Both the position numbers and the translations under genes were made by a program. The notes beneath the pieces are model-generated. The model was not told where the DNA came from. It made no database searches and was given only the letters and a program-made list of their open reading frames with translations. From Cytophagaceae bacterium (GTDB lineage: Bacteria; Bacteroidota; Bacteroidia; Cytophagales; Flexibacteraceae), in contig JAIXYP010000009.1 of the NCBI GenBank assembly GCA_027490155.1, forward strand, positions 303,649 through 367,648: DNA of 64,000 nt, in the 5' to 3' direction. Shown piece by piece: positions 44,606 through 52,039 of this stretch; position 1 is the first letter of the stretch; every line of letters starts with the position of its first letter.

Positions 44606-45337
44606 GTGAGCGATAGTCTAGTCATCATCCCGACGTATAACGAGATTGAAAACGTTGAGGCCATTATCAGAACGGTATTGGGCTTGGACTTTCCGTTCGA
44701 GGTGCTGATCATCGATGACGGGTCACCGGACGGCACAGCCTTAGTGGTCAAGAAGCTCCAGATAGAATATCCAGAACGACTTCATTTGGTAGAGCGTAAA
44801 GGCAAGTCTGGTCTAGGCACCGCCTACATCCATGGCTTCAGGTGGGCTTTAGAGCGTCAGTATGATTACATATTTGAAATGGATGCGGATTTTTCGCATA
44901 ACCCGAATGACCTAGTGCGGCTACGTGAGGCTTGCCATACAGGTGGGGCTGACCTTGCAATTGGCTCCAGGTATGTAACTGGGGTTAATGTCGTGAACTG
45001 GCCCATGAGCCGAGTTTTGATCAGCTATTTTTCGGGCTACTATGTACGCTTTATCACTGGGTTGCCTGTAAAGGATACAACTGCTGGCTTTAAATGCTAC
45101 AGGAAAGAAGTACTTGCGACCATCCCGCTCAATAAAATCAAATTCGTGGGATATGCCTTCCAGATCGAGATGAAATTCACGGCCTGGAAATTTGGTTTCA
45201 ACGTGCAAGAGGTGCCTATTATCTTTACAGACCGTACCAAAGGTGAGTCCAAGATGAGCACTAGGATCTTCAAAGAAGCCTTGATGGGTGTACTCCAGAT
45301 GAAAATCAGCTCCTTATTCCGGAAGTACGATAGGTAG
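44606..45337 (+). CDS. Polyprenol monophosphomannose synthase (DPM1-type GT2)
   Basis: The 243-residue GT2 glycosyltransferase begins at GTG 44606: the family N-terminus SLVIIPTYNEIENV follows at once and no ATG is available upstream. The nucleotide-binding DDGSPDGT (about 38-45), KSGLGTAYIHGF, the metal-binding DADFSHNP (about 93-100), and the acceptor-side DTTAGFKCYRKEVL and KGESKMSTRIFKEA all match dolichol-phosphate mannose synthases without C-terminal membrane helices. It transfers a sugar, usually mannose, from GDP to polyprenyl phosphate on the cytoplasmic face. GT-C enzymes then use the product; one such enzyme lies at 60695-62293. It is common in Bacteroidota and supports protein or glycan glycosylation. 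Confidence 0.93.
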   Translation: MSDSLVIIPTYNEIENVEAIIRTVLGLDFPFEVLIIDDGSPDGTALVVKKLQIEYPERLHLVERKGKSGLGTAYIHGFRWALERQYDYIFEMDADFSHNPNDLVRLREACHTGGADLAIGSRYVTGVNVVNWPMSRVLISYFSGYYVRFITGLPVKDTTAGFKCYRKEVLATIPLNKIKFVGYAFQIEMKFTAWKFGFNVQEVPIIFTDRTKGESKMSTRIFKEALMGVLQMKISSLFRKYDR

Positions 45338-45473
45338 TTTTAGGTAGGTTCTGGTTCTTACAAAAATCAATGCATTCGCCCAAAACAAGGGCAAGAATTA
45401 CCATACTAGGACGTCCCCCCCCTTTTGCAACAGGGCACTGCACTATTTATCCACCCAAAAAAAAGTAGTCAAT

Positions 45474-46853
45474 ATGGCCGAGTTGGTACAGCCATCCAAT
45501 CGCCAGAGCTGGCCAACAAATCCTCCATCAACAATGGAGGAGGCTATGGAATTTATGCTGGCTGCATTGCCGATGTTCACCCGCATAGGGGCAGCCGCAT
45601 TAAAGCCAGGCCTAGACAACATCTTGACGATGTGTGCAAGGATAGGGAACCCTCAATATAAGTTTCGGAGTATCCATGTAGCAGGAACCAATGGTAAGGG
45701 AAGCACCTCGCATGCTTTGGCTGCTATTTTGCAATCTGCAGGATATAAGGTTGGACTGCATACATCGCCTCACCTCAAGCGGTTTAACGAGCGTGTCAAA
45801 ATCAATGGCCAAGAGATCAGTAACCAGTCCGTATTGGACTTTATCACCGACAATTGGGACTTATGGGCACAGGTTAGACCTAGCTTTTTTGAATACGGTG
45901 TCCTGCTAGCCTTTGACACCTTCGCCAAAGCGAAGGTTGACATCGCGATCATAGAGGTGGGACTTGGCGGAAGGTTGGACTCGACCAATATCATCACCCC
46001 GGTCCTGAGTGTGATTACGAATATAAGTCTCGACCATACGGACTTATTGGGCCATACTACACCCCAGATCGCAGCCGAAAAAGCTGGAATCATAAAACCA
46101 GCTGTGCCAGTCGTGATAGGCGAATATGACCAAGACACACTGCCAGTCTTTAGACAATACGTAACAAAAAACAAGTCCGGTATCGTCCTGACAGACCAAA
46201 CTGTGCTAGTTGAATTGCATCAAGATAAGTCCCGGTACCAGGTATCAAAGATGCAGAATCACCTGATCAGAAGTGAACTATGGCTAGATGACTTATCGTT
46301 TGAGCTAAAAGGATACTATCAACAACATAACTTGGCCACTATTCTGACAGCTGTGCTTGAGTTAAAGAAACAGAATTTCAGGATTGAGGACGAGCAAATC
46401 AGGTCAGGTCTGCAAAATTGCGTTAGCCTGACAGGCCTCAAAGGACGGTGGCAAACCTTGCAAATTGCTCCATTGGTGATTGCAGACACTGGGCATAACG
46501 AAGCAGGCATCCGTCAGATCATGGCGCAGCTAAAAGACTTGATTAATACCAAGAAGCGGACCAACCCTGCGGCTATGCTTAAAATGGTGTTCGGTATGGT
46601 TGCGGATAAAGATGTGAATAAAATACTGACCCTCTTGCCAACTGATGCCACCTACTACTTTTGTCAAGCAAAGATACCACGTGCTCTTGATGCCGAAGTC
46701 CTATTTGATGCGGCCAAAGACATTGGCCTTAACGGGATTGTGGTCAGGGATATCAATGAGGCGTTAATGATGGCTTTGTCTCAAGCAAGCAATGATGATG
46801 TTATCTTTGTTGGTGGCAGCACCTATGTAGTGGCTGAGCTGGATAGGTTATAG
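45474..46853 (+). CDS. folC: Bifunctional folylpolyglutamate/dihydrofolate synthase
   Basis: The 459-residue protein adds glutamate to folates. The N-terminal ATPase has the P-loop HVAGTNGKGSTSHALA (70-84), TSPHLKRFNERVKING, the IIEVGLGGRLDSTNII motif and NISLDHTDLLGHT. The C-terminal domain includes LKGRWQ and VIADTGHNEAGIR, where the DxxHN element binds the substrate. Length fits (about 430). The N-terminal 20 residues before MEEAMEFMLAALPMF are polar, so translation could start at the second Met. A run of eight C lies about 50 bases upstream. The next plus-strand genes form an unrelated ECF module. Confidence 0.95.
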   Translation: MAELVQPSNRQSWPTNPPSTMEEAMEFMLAALPMFTRIGAAALKPGLDNILTMCARIGNPQYKFRSIHVAGTNGKGSTSHALAAILQSAGYKVGLHTSPHLKRFNERVKINGQEISNQSVLDFITDNWDLWAQVRPSFFEYGVLLAFDTFAKAKVDIAIIEVGLGGRLDSTNIITPVLSVITNISLDHTDLLGHTTPQIAAEKAGIIKPAVPVVIGEYDQDTLPVFRQYVTKNKSGIVLTDQTVLVELHQDKSRYQVSKMQNHLIRSELWLDDLSFELKGYYQQHNLATILTAVLELKKQNFRIEDEQIRSGLQNCVSLTGLKGRWQTLQIAPLVIADTGHNEAGIRQIMAQLKDLINTKKRTNPAAMLKMVFGMVADKDVNKILTLLPTDATYYFCQAKIPRALDAEVLFDAAKDIGLNGIVVRDINEALMMALSQASNDDVIFVGGSTYVVAELDRL

Positions 46854-46869
46854 GTCAATCAGGAACCAC

Positions 46870-47028
46870 TTGAACAGAAAGATTAAGGCCACTTTTGCCA
46901 AAGCAATCCCAAATACAGGGCAGAAGGTTAGCAGGATTAAACCTTTCGTACTCCTAGTTGGTCTAACGCTTGTCAAACCAATTTTAGCATCTGTTCCGCG
47001 AGTAACGATCAAAATACTTCCAGACTAA
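46870..47028 (+). CDS. Possible 52-residue small protein leading the sigma gene (speculative)
   Basis: From TTG 46870 an open frame runs to TAA 47026-47028, ending 4 bases before the earliest sigma start. The product is basic (start NRKIKATFAKA) with a hydrophobic stretch (PFVLLVGLTLV), so it could be a small membrane peptide. The open stretch is short enough to arise by chance, and no family is recognised. It is listed because its stop adjoins a sigma gene that has no ATG, which could mean translational coupling. Confidence 0.18.
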   Translation: MNRKIKATFAKAIPNTGQKVSRIKPFVLLVGLTLVKPILASVPRVTIKILPD

Positions 47029-47038
47029 ACCTTTGCTG

Positions 47039-47593
47039 GTGGAAATAGAAGACCAAGTGCTTCTGGCCCAATTTGGCACTGAGGCAACACGCCACTATGC
47101 CTTCAACCAACTGGTGCTAAAGTATCAGCAGCGGATCTATTACTACATACGGAAAATGGTCATTGACCATGATGATGCAGACGATATTACGCAGGACGTA
47201 TTTATCAAAGTCTGGCACAACCTCCCCTCATTCCGCCAAGATGCCAACTTTTTCACTTGGCTATACCGCATTGCAACAAACGAGTGTCTTAACTTCCTTG
47301 GCAAAAAGCGGCGTCGGTTCATGCTTCCAATTCACGATGTCGAATCCGAGCTACTCGAGAAGCTGCACGCTTCGGACACTATTATTACAGGTGATGACAT
47401 CACGCTGCGACTGCAAGAAGCCTTGCTGAAACTACCCGAAAAGCAGCGGCTAGTCTTCAACATGAAGTACTTTGAAGACATGACTTACGAGGAGATTTCG
47501 GCTATCTTGGGTACCTCGGTGGGTGGGCTCAAGGCATCATACCACCACGCAACCAAAAAAATCGAAGCTTTTCTTGGCTCTCAGCAAATCTAA
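47039..47593 (+). CDS. ECF-family sigma factor with non-ATG start
   Basis: The roughly 184-residue protein has region 2 (about 25-90: LVLKYQQRIYYYIRKMVI, then DADDITQDVFIKVWHNLP and FFTWLYRIATNECLNFL) and region 4 (about 125-180: LLKLPEKQRLVFNMKYFEDM, then YEEISAILGTSVGGLKASYH). An in-frame TAA at 47003-47005 precedes the gene and no ATG exists before region 2, so the start is GTG 47039 or TTG 47033. It heads a three-gene plus-strand module: sigma, membrane anti-sigma-like protein, and a Spy/CpxP-like periplasmic protein. This order suggests sensing of envelope or metal stress. Confidence 0.92.
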   Translation: MEIEDQVLLAQFGTEATRHYAFNQLVLKYQQRIYYYIRKMVIDHDDADDITQDVFIKVWHNLPSFRQDANFFTWLYRIATNECLNFLGKKRRRFMLPIHDVESELLEKLHASDTIITGDDITLRLQEALLKLPEKQRLVFNMKYFEDMTYEEISAILGTSVGGLKASYHHATKKIEAFLGSQQI

Positions 47594-47687
47594 AGTATTA
47601 GGGCAACTGCAACCTGAAGGTTAGAAAAAAATGATCGGCGTTAAACCTTGTCCCGTCGTCAACATCTAAACGATAGTCAGCGACAAC

Positions 47688-48278
47688 ATGGACCAAGACC
47701 ATCGACATATCAAACAACAACCATTTGGAGTGCCAGATGCTTATTTTGAGCAACTGCATAACAAGTTGGATATGCGCATCCGACTGAGTAAAGACCTAGA
47801 AAGTCGAGCTGGTGTCCGAGATACAAAACAGTTTTATACAATACCCAATCGGTATTTTGATAGGTTGGTGGGGCGCATCCAGACACGATTACACCCAACC
47901 GCAAGTCAACTAACTTGGCGGCCTAGTATGGGCATCCAGTTAGCTTGGCAAGGTTGTTTGGTTACTGCCATACTAATCATTTTAGGAATCGTACCAATCC
48001 TGAAGCGGACAAGCCCTAACCCGACCATGGCTACCATCCTCAATAAGGCTGCAGCAGTCGAGTACCTCAGCCACGACCCTATGGCAATGGCTATGCTAGA
48101 TGATTCTTTTGCGCCTGACCAAATCAAACGGGTAACAGACAAGCTGAACACTGATTTCAGGGAGGCTACTTTGGATAATCAAAATCAGCTAATGGATCAC
48201 CCCAATGCACAATCAGCACTCGAGGATGCTGTCTATGAATATTACGACGCACCAAATCCGCCTGAATCCACAAAATAA
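47688..48278 (+). CDS. Membrane-anchored anti-sigma-like protein
   Basis: The 196-residue protein has two similar cytoplasmic motifs, PFGVPDAYFEQLHNKL (about 12-27) and FYTIPNRYFDRLVGRI (about 49-64). The F-x-x-P-x-x-Y-F-x-x-L pattern is common in Bacteroidota proteins paired with ECF sigma factors. One transmembrane segment (about 88-106) is followed by a periplasmic acidic tail of about 85 residues. No zinc-binding HxxxCxxC anti-sigma motif is present. It follows the sigma gene by 94 bases and precedes a Spy-like gene by 13. I infer that it holds the sigma factor at the membrane; no direct family match is recalled. Confidence 0.8.
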   Translation: MDQDHRHIKQQPFGVPDAYFEQLHNKLDMRIRLSKDLESRAGVRDTKQFYTIPNRYFDRLVGRIQTRLHPTASQLTWRPSMGIQLAWQGCLVTAILIILGIVPILKRTSPNPTMATILNKAAAVEYLSHDPMAMAMLDDSFAPDQIKRVTDKLNTDFREATLDNQNQLMDHPNAQSALEDAVYEYYDAPNPPESTK

Positions 48279-48291
48279 CCCGCTACAGACC

Positions 48292-48798
48292 ATGAGCATC
48301 AAGCCAAGAATACTATTCTATTTCGGCACCTTCGTGATGGGTTTCGGCCTTATTAGTGGTCGAGTGAGCGCTCAAAATGCTGCACCAGGTTGGTCGGACG
48401 AAGAGATGGCCAAGCTCGAAAGTGCAAAGGTTGGACTGATCACAACCAAGCTAAGCCTGACACCAGACCAGGCTAAAGAGTTTTGGCCTGTCTATAACGA
48501 GTTTAATCTGAAGCGCCGTCAATTTCGCAAAACGATGAAGGCTCTGATGTACAAAGCAGAGTCAATCGGAGGGACGAATGGCAAACCTGATGACGAGCTT
48601 GCCAAGGACATCATCAAAAAGATTATGGCACTCAAGACAAACGAGGCCGTTACGGAGTCTGAATACGCTGATAAATTCCTACGCATCCTAAAGCCTAATC
48701 AGGTTCTGAAACTCTATGGGGCCGAGAAGGAAGTGATGCGAATGTTGTTTAAAGAAATGGGCCACGGTAAACATCACCATGCCGACGAAGGCAAGTAA
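48292..48798 (+). CDS. Spy/CpxP-like periplasmic protein
   Basis: The 168-residue protein is read from ATG 48292, giving a signal peptide (cleavage near VSAQ, about 25); a longer frame from 48205 overlaps the upstream gene and is rejected. The mature part is alpha-helical and charged, with the LTPDQAKEFWPVYNEFNLK motif that resembles the LTxxQ motif of Spy/CpxP proteins, and a second KPNQVLKLYGAEKEVM. The end GHGKHHHADEGK has several His residues that could bind metal. It is the third gene of the ECF module, so it may sense misfolding or metal and feed back on the anti-sigma factor. A terminator follows. Confidence 0.82.
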   Translation: MSIKPRILFYFGTFVMGFGLISGRVSAQNAAPGWSDEEMAKLESAKVGLITTKLSLTPDQAKEFWPVYNEFNLKRRQFRKTMKALMYKAESIGGTNGKPDDELAKDIIKKIMALKTNEAVTESEYADKFLRILKPNQVLKLYGAEKEVMRMLFKEMGHGKHHHADEGK

Positions 48799-48847
48799 GA
48801 CTTAATCCCTTTTATGGTTTAGGAGAGGGATTATTTATCCGAAAAAG

Positions 48848-48877
48848 GTCTCACCTAATGGGTGGGACTTTTTTTTA
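48848..48877 (+). terminator. Terminator of the ECF module
   Basis: GTCTCACC (48848-48855) and GGTGGGAC (48861-48868) form an 8-bp stem with one G-U pair, followed by a run of ten T. Confidence 0.85.
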
Positions 48878-49270
48878 CCCTATCGTCTAAGATTGGTGCA
48901 GGATCCTAATACTTGCGCCTATAGTTACCCAACGCAATGAGTGCGATTATGGAGTTCAGCCATATTACAGGCCAGACCTCGGAATATCCTATAGAGTGCC
49001 TTCCTATTATGGAAATTGGCCAAGCGAATTCCTGGCGCTTAAACCAACCATTTATCGATCTGCAAACTGATAATCTGACATACTATTAGATGCTAGACCT
49101 TCCATGTAGGCTCACACAATACACGGGCAATAACTACAGGCAGAGGAGGTTGATAGTCTGCCTATTTTGCCAACAGGAAGTTGCCACCAACTACAATATC
49201 ATTACACCTAACTTGGTGAGCACATTGTCCTTGATCGGATTAGGCGGAAAATAAACAGGATTCGATCAGG
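48878..49270. other. Gene-free stretch
   Basis: About 390 bases between convergent genes. I see no credible ORF, RNA gene or repeat in it. Confidence 0.5.
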
Positions 49271-49310
49271 ACAAAAAACAAAACCCTTGACGTATTAACA
49301 TCAAGGGTTT
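49271..49310 (-). terminator. Terminator of the desaturase gene
   Basis: On the minus strand AAACCCTTGA and TCAAGGGTTT pair perfectly (10 bp), followed by TGTTTTTTGT. It is 36 bases after the stop. Confidence 0.85.
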
Positions 49311-49345
49311 GGATAGTATTTTAACTGAGGCCTAGGTGACTATGA

Positions 49346-50101
49346 CTAAAAGTCAGCAGCTACATAGGGCTTTAGGCGAATGATTCTGAACAAGGAAAGT
49401 GACTTAATGATCGGATAGGTAGGATCAAACTCCCACCAGCGGGAACCAAAGTTAGCACGTTTGGCATGGCTGTGGTGATTGTTCTGGAACAATTCGCCCA
49501 TCATAATGAGGTCAAACACAAGGGTGTTGCGGCTCTTGTCATTGTTGTCGAAATTCTGGTAACCATACATGTGGCCACACCAGTTGACAATAGCACCATG
49601 TACAGGGCCCATCAAGAAATGGACAGGCAAGAGCATGAACAAATACCACATATCTGCAGGGACCATGAAGACGTAGATAATCACGTACAAGGTACCCCAA
49701 CCAATGCGGCTCATAAGGCTATCGCCCATACGCTCGATGATATTCCAGACAGGATACTGGCCTTCGAAACGCATCTCTGGGTCAACCCGTTGGTTAAGGA
49801 CGTTGTTGTAGATCTCTTTCGTACGCCACATCATCGTAAAGACGTTGCTAGCATGGTGGTGCGGAGAGTGCGGATCGTTTTCGGTATCGCTGTAGGCATG
49901 GTGCATCCGGTGGAGGATAGCATAGGCCCTTGGGCTCAAATAAGACGACCCTTGGGTCATATATGTGAAGGCGTAAAAGAAACGTTCCCAGAACTTGCTC
50001 ATGGTGAACATTTTATGTGCCGAATAGCGGTGCAAGAAAAAAGTCTGAGAGAACAAAGACAAGTACCAGTGTGCTACAAAAAACACGATGATGAATTCCA
50101 T
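49346..50101 (-). CDS. Acyl-CoA/fatty-acid desaturase (delta-9 type)
   Basis: The 251-residue membrane di-iron enzyme shows the three histidine boxes of the desaturase family: HRYSAH (24-29), HRMHHAYSD (64-72) and NNHHSHA (about 207-213). Further His and Asn residues (HHHASN and NWCGHMYG) match additional iron ligands of SCD1-like enzymes. Four hydrophobic segments are visible. It is shorter than typical acyl-CoA desaturases (about 300) mainly at the N-terminus, which starts directly at the first helix. It introduces a cis double bond and adjusts membrane fluidity. A 218-residue open frame on the opposite strand is a codon-bias shadow. Confidence 0.93.
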   Translation of the reverse strand: MEFIIVFFVAHWYLSLFSQTFFLHRYSAHKMFTMSKFWERFFYAFTYMTQGSSYLSPRAYAILHRMHHAYSDTENDPHSPHHHASNVFTMMWRTKEIYNNVLNQRVDPEMRFEGQYPVWNIIERMGDSLMSRIGWGTLYVIIYVFMVPADMWYLFMLLPVHFLMGPVHGAIVNWCGHMYGYQNFDNNDKSRNTLVFDLIMMGELFQNNHHSHAKRANFGSRWWEFDPTYPIIKSLSLFRIIRLKPYVAADF

Positions 50102-50293
50102 CTAATTGGTGGTGGGGGTTAATGAAAGTTAGTTATCTAACAGCTTGTGCGGCTCAGTGTTTAGAAGGGTCAAGTGAATCCTGAAAATACTTACCAGCGT
50201 TCGCCGAAAACAACTGTATAACAAAAATAACGGATAAAATTGGTTATCCTGCAAGCAACCTCGGTAGAAAACCAAATAACGACAAAATTAGGG

Positions 50294-51001
50294 TCAGTTG
50301 ACCGTCAAGGCATAGGTGACCAAGTTAGCTCCCATCTGCAAGGCACGTTGGCGGGTTGCTTCGGGGTCGTTATAGATGGACTGGTCTTCCCAGCCGTTGC
50401 CGAGGTCACACTCGTAGCTATAAAAACAGACCAAACGCCCCTTATGCATGATGCCGAAACCTTGCGGCGGTTTATTGTCATGCTCATGGACCTTAGGGAG
50501 GCCTTTAGGAAACTGATACTTCTGGTGATAAATAGGATGGCTGAAGGGTAGCTCAACGAAGTCGTACTCTGGGAAAACTTTCTTCATCTCGAGCCGGATG
50601 AACTTGTCAAGACCGTAATTGTCATCGATGTGGAGGAACCCTCCACCTTCGAGGTATTTGCGGAGGTTGGCAGCCTCGGAGGGCGAAAACACAATATTGC
50701 CGTGGCCAGTGAGGTGGACGAAGGGGTAATAAAACAACTCAGGGCTACCAACTTCGACGACCTCTTCGCGAGGCTCTATCTTGGTGCGGAGGTTGCGATT
50801 ACAGAACTCGATCAGGTTAGGTAGGCTGGTTTTGTTGGCATACCAGTCTCCCCCACCGTTGTACTTTACCTTGGCAACCTTTAGGGATTGTGCTAGCACA
50901 TTGGTCGTATTGGCTAACAGACCAATAACAAACAAGAAACCCAAACAGGGGATGGAATGACAGTAAATCCTCGGCATGGAGTGGTTGATTCGGTGAAGCA
51001 T
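50294..51001 (-). CDS. DUF4159 domain protein (exported)
   Basis: The 235-residue protein has a signal peptide (hydrophobic 17-32, cleavage near NVLAQ, about 38). The DUF4159 domain follows: VKYNGGGDWYANKTSLPNL, FYYPFVHLTGHGNIVFS, LRKYLEGGGFLHIDDNYGLD, then VFPEYDFVELPFSHPIYH, and FYSYECDLGNGW. The fold is glutamine-amidotransferase-like (ThuA-like), and the GGGFLHIDDN motif fits that. No enzymatic activity is known. In Bacteroidota, as far as I recall, it is often next to rsmE, as here (269 bases apart on the same strand). Its mature form should be periplasmic. Confidence 0.9.
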   Translation of the reverse strand: MLHRINHSMPRIYCHSIPCLGFLFVIGLLANTTNVLAQSLKVAKVKYNGGGDWYANKTSLPNLIEFCNRNLRTKIEPREEVVEVGSPELFYYPFVHLTGHGNIVFSPSEAANLRKYLEGGGFLHIDDNYGLDKFIRLEMKKVFPEYDFVELPFSHPIYHQKYQFPKGLPKVHEHDNKPPQGFGIMHKGRLVCFYSYECDLGNGWEDQSIYNDPEATRQRALQMGANLVTYALTVN

Positions 51002-51269
51002 GTAAGGTAGTATTGGCTATATCCGCACGACAATGTCAACAGATGTGACCACAATGTACAAACTGAGTGGGGCCTATTGCAAATCTAGCCATTGAATGGC
51101 TGCCGAAGATTTTGACTTGGCCACTCCGATCACTTCTGGTACAGTCTTGAGGAAAAGTAGATCCGCATAATAATCAGCCATACCGGTAACGCACCAATAG
51201 GTACAGAAGTGCGTACAGGGCAGCCAAAATTGTATCCTTACCCAAGATGGGCAAAATATAGGGTTGCGG

Positions 51270-51974
51270 TTAGGGCTGCAGTGTCATCAAACCAATCTGG
51301 GCACAAACGGCCATTGCAGCGGTTTCTGTCCGGAGGCGAGCTGGCCCCAAACGAATGGGTATAAAACCATGGACTAGCGCACTATTGACCTCTTGGTCTG
51401 TGAAGTCTCCCTCTGGGCCTATCATGACCACCACCCTACCCTGTTTGATGGGTAAGTTTGCAAGTTCCTTTGTATCTGAGCCAAGCCAAGCTATGAGCTT
51501 GTGATCGAAAGATTGGTATTGGGCCATTGCCGCATCCCAACTTATGAGGGGGGTTATGGACGGTAGCCATACCCTTTGACATTGTTTGAAGGCTGCCAAA
51601 GCTACTTTATCAAGACGCTCCTGTTTGATTTTGGGATACTCTAGCCGGGCGGCGTTCAACAGGGTAATTTGACGAGCACCTAGCTCAACACATTTTTCTA
51701 CGCACCACTCCAAGCGATCAGGATGGGAAGGCGGAGCCAACAATAGGTGAAGCTCATACTGGTCAGTCCAAATGTTGGAATCTAGTATGAGGTTGTGCAA
51801 CCGAACGCCACCAAGGTCTTCATTCTGGAGCTGTGCTACCCAACGCTGTCCTGCTCCATTTGCTACCAAAACTTGTGCCCCTACTTTAATCCGCAGGACC
51901 CTTAGGGCATGTTTACTGTCTTCTGCAGATAAAACCGTCTCGGAAGGAGCCTTAGGGACATAGAACTGGTACAT
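51270..51974 (-). CDS. rsmE: 16S rRNA (uracil-1498-N3)-methyltransferase
   Basis: The 234-residue SPOUT methyltransferase is read from ATG 51974 (MYQFYVPKAP); an upstream Met adds 11 residues with no family match. The N-terminal PUA-like part includes DSKHALRVLRIKVGAQV. The knotted C-terminal domain shows LLAPPSHPDRLEWCVEKCVE, LGARQITLLNAARLE, VVVMIGPEGDFTDQEV and the trefoil-knot segment PIRLGPARLRTETAA. It methylates U1498 in the decoding centre. The gene is 66 bases downstream of a large exported protein gene on the same strand, which may be co-transcribed. Confidence 0.94.
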   Translation of the reverse strand: MYQFYVPKAPSETVLSAEDSKHALRVLRIKVGAQVLVANGAGQRWVAQLQNEDLGGVRLHNLILDSNIWTDQYELHLLLAPPSHPDRLEWCVEKCVELGARQITLLNAARLEYPKIKQERLDKVALAAFKQCQRVWLPSITPLISWDAAMAQYQSFDHKLIAWLGSDTKELANLPIKQGRVVVMIGPEGDFTDQEVNSALVHGFIPIRLGPARLRTETAAMAVCAQIGLMTLQP

Positions 51975-52039
51975 GATGTATTGATCTTGATTTGGTCTGG
52001 AAGGCACGATCTTTAAGGCAACTATTCGCTCAGACTTAG

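Noticed and set aside
45415..45422. Run of eight C upstream of folC as a phase-variable switch
   Set aside because: It lies about 50 bases from an essential housekeeping gene and not in a promoter core or coding sequence that I can identify.
49466..50122. 218-codon open frame on the plus strand
   Set aside because: It lies fully antisense to the desaturase gene, whose three His boxes and length are unambiguous. The open antisense frame is explained by codon bias.
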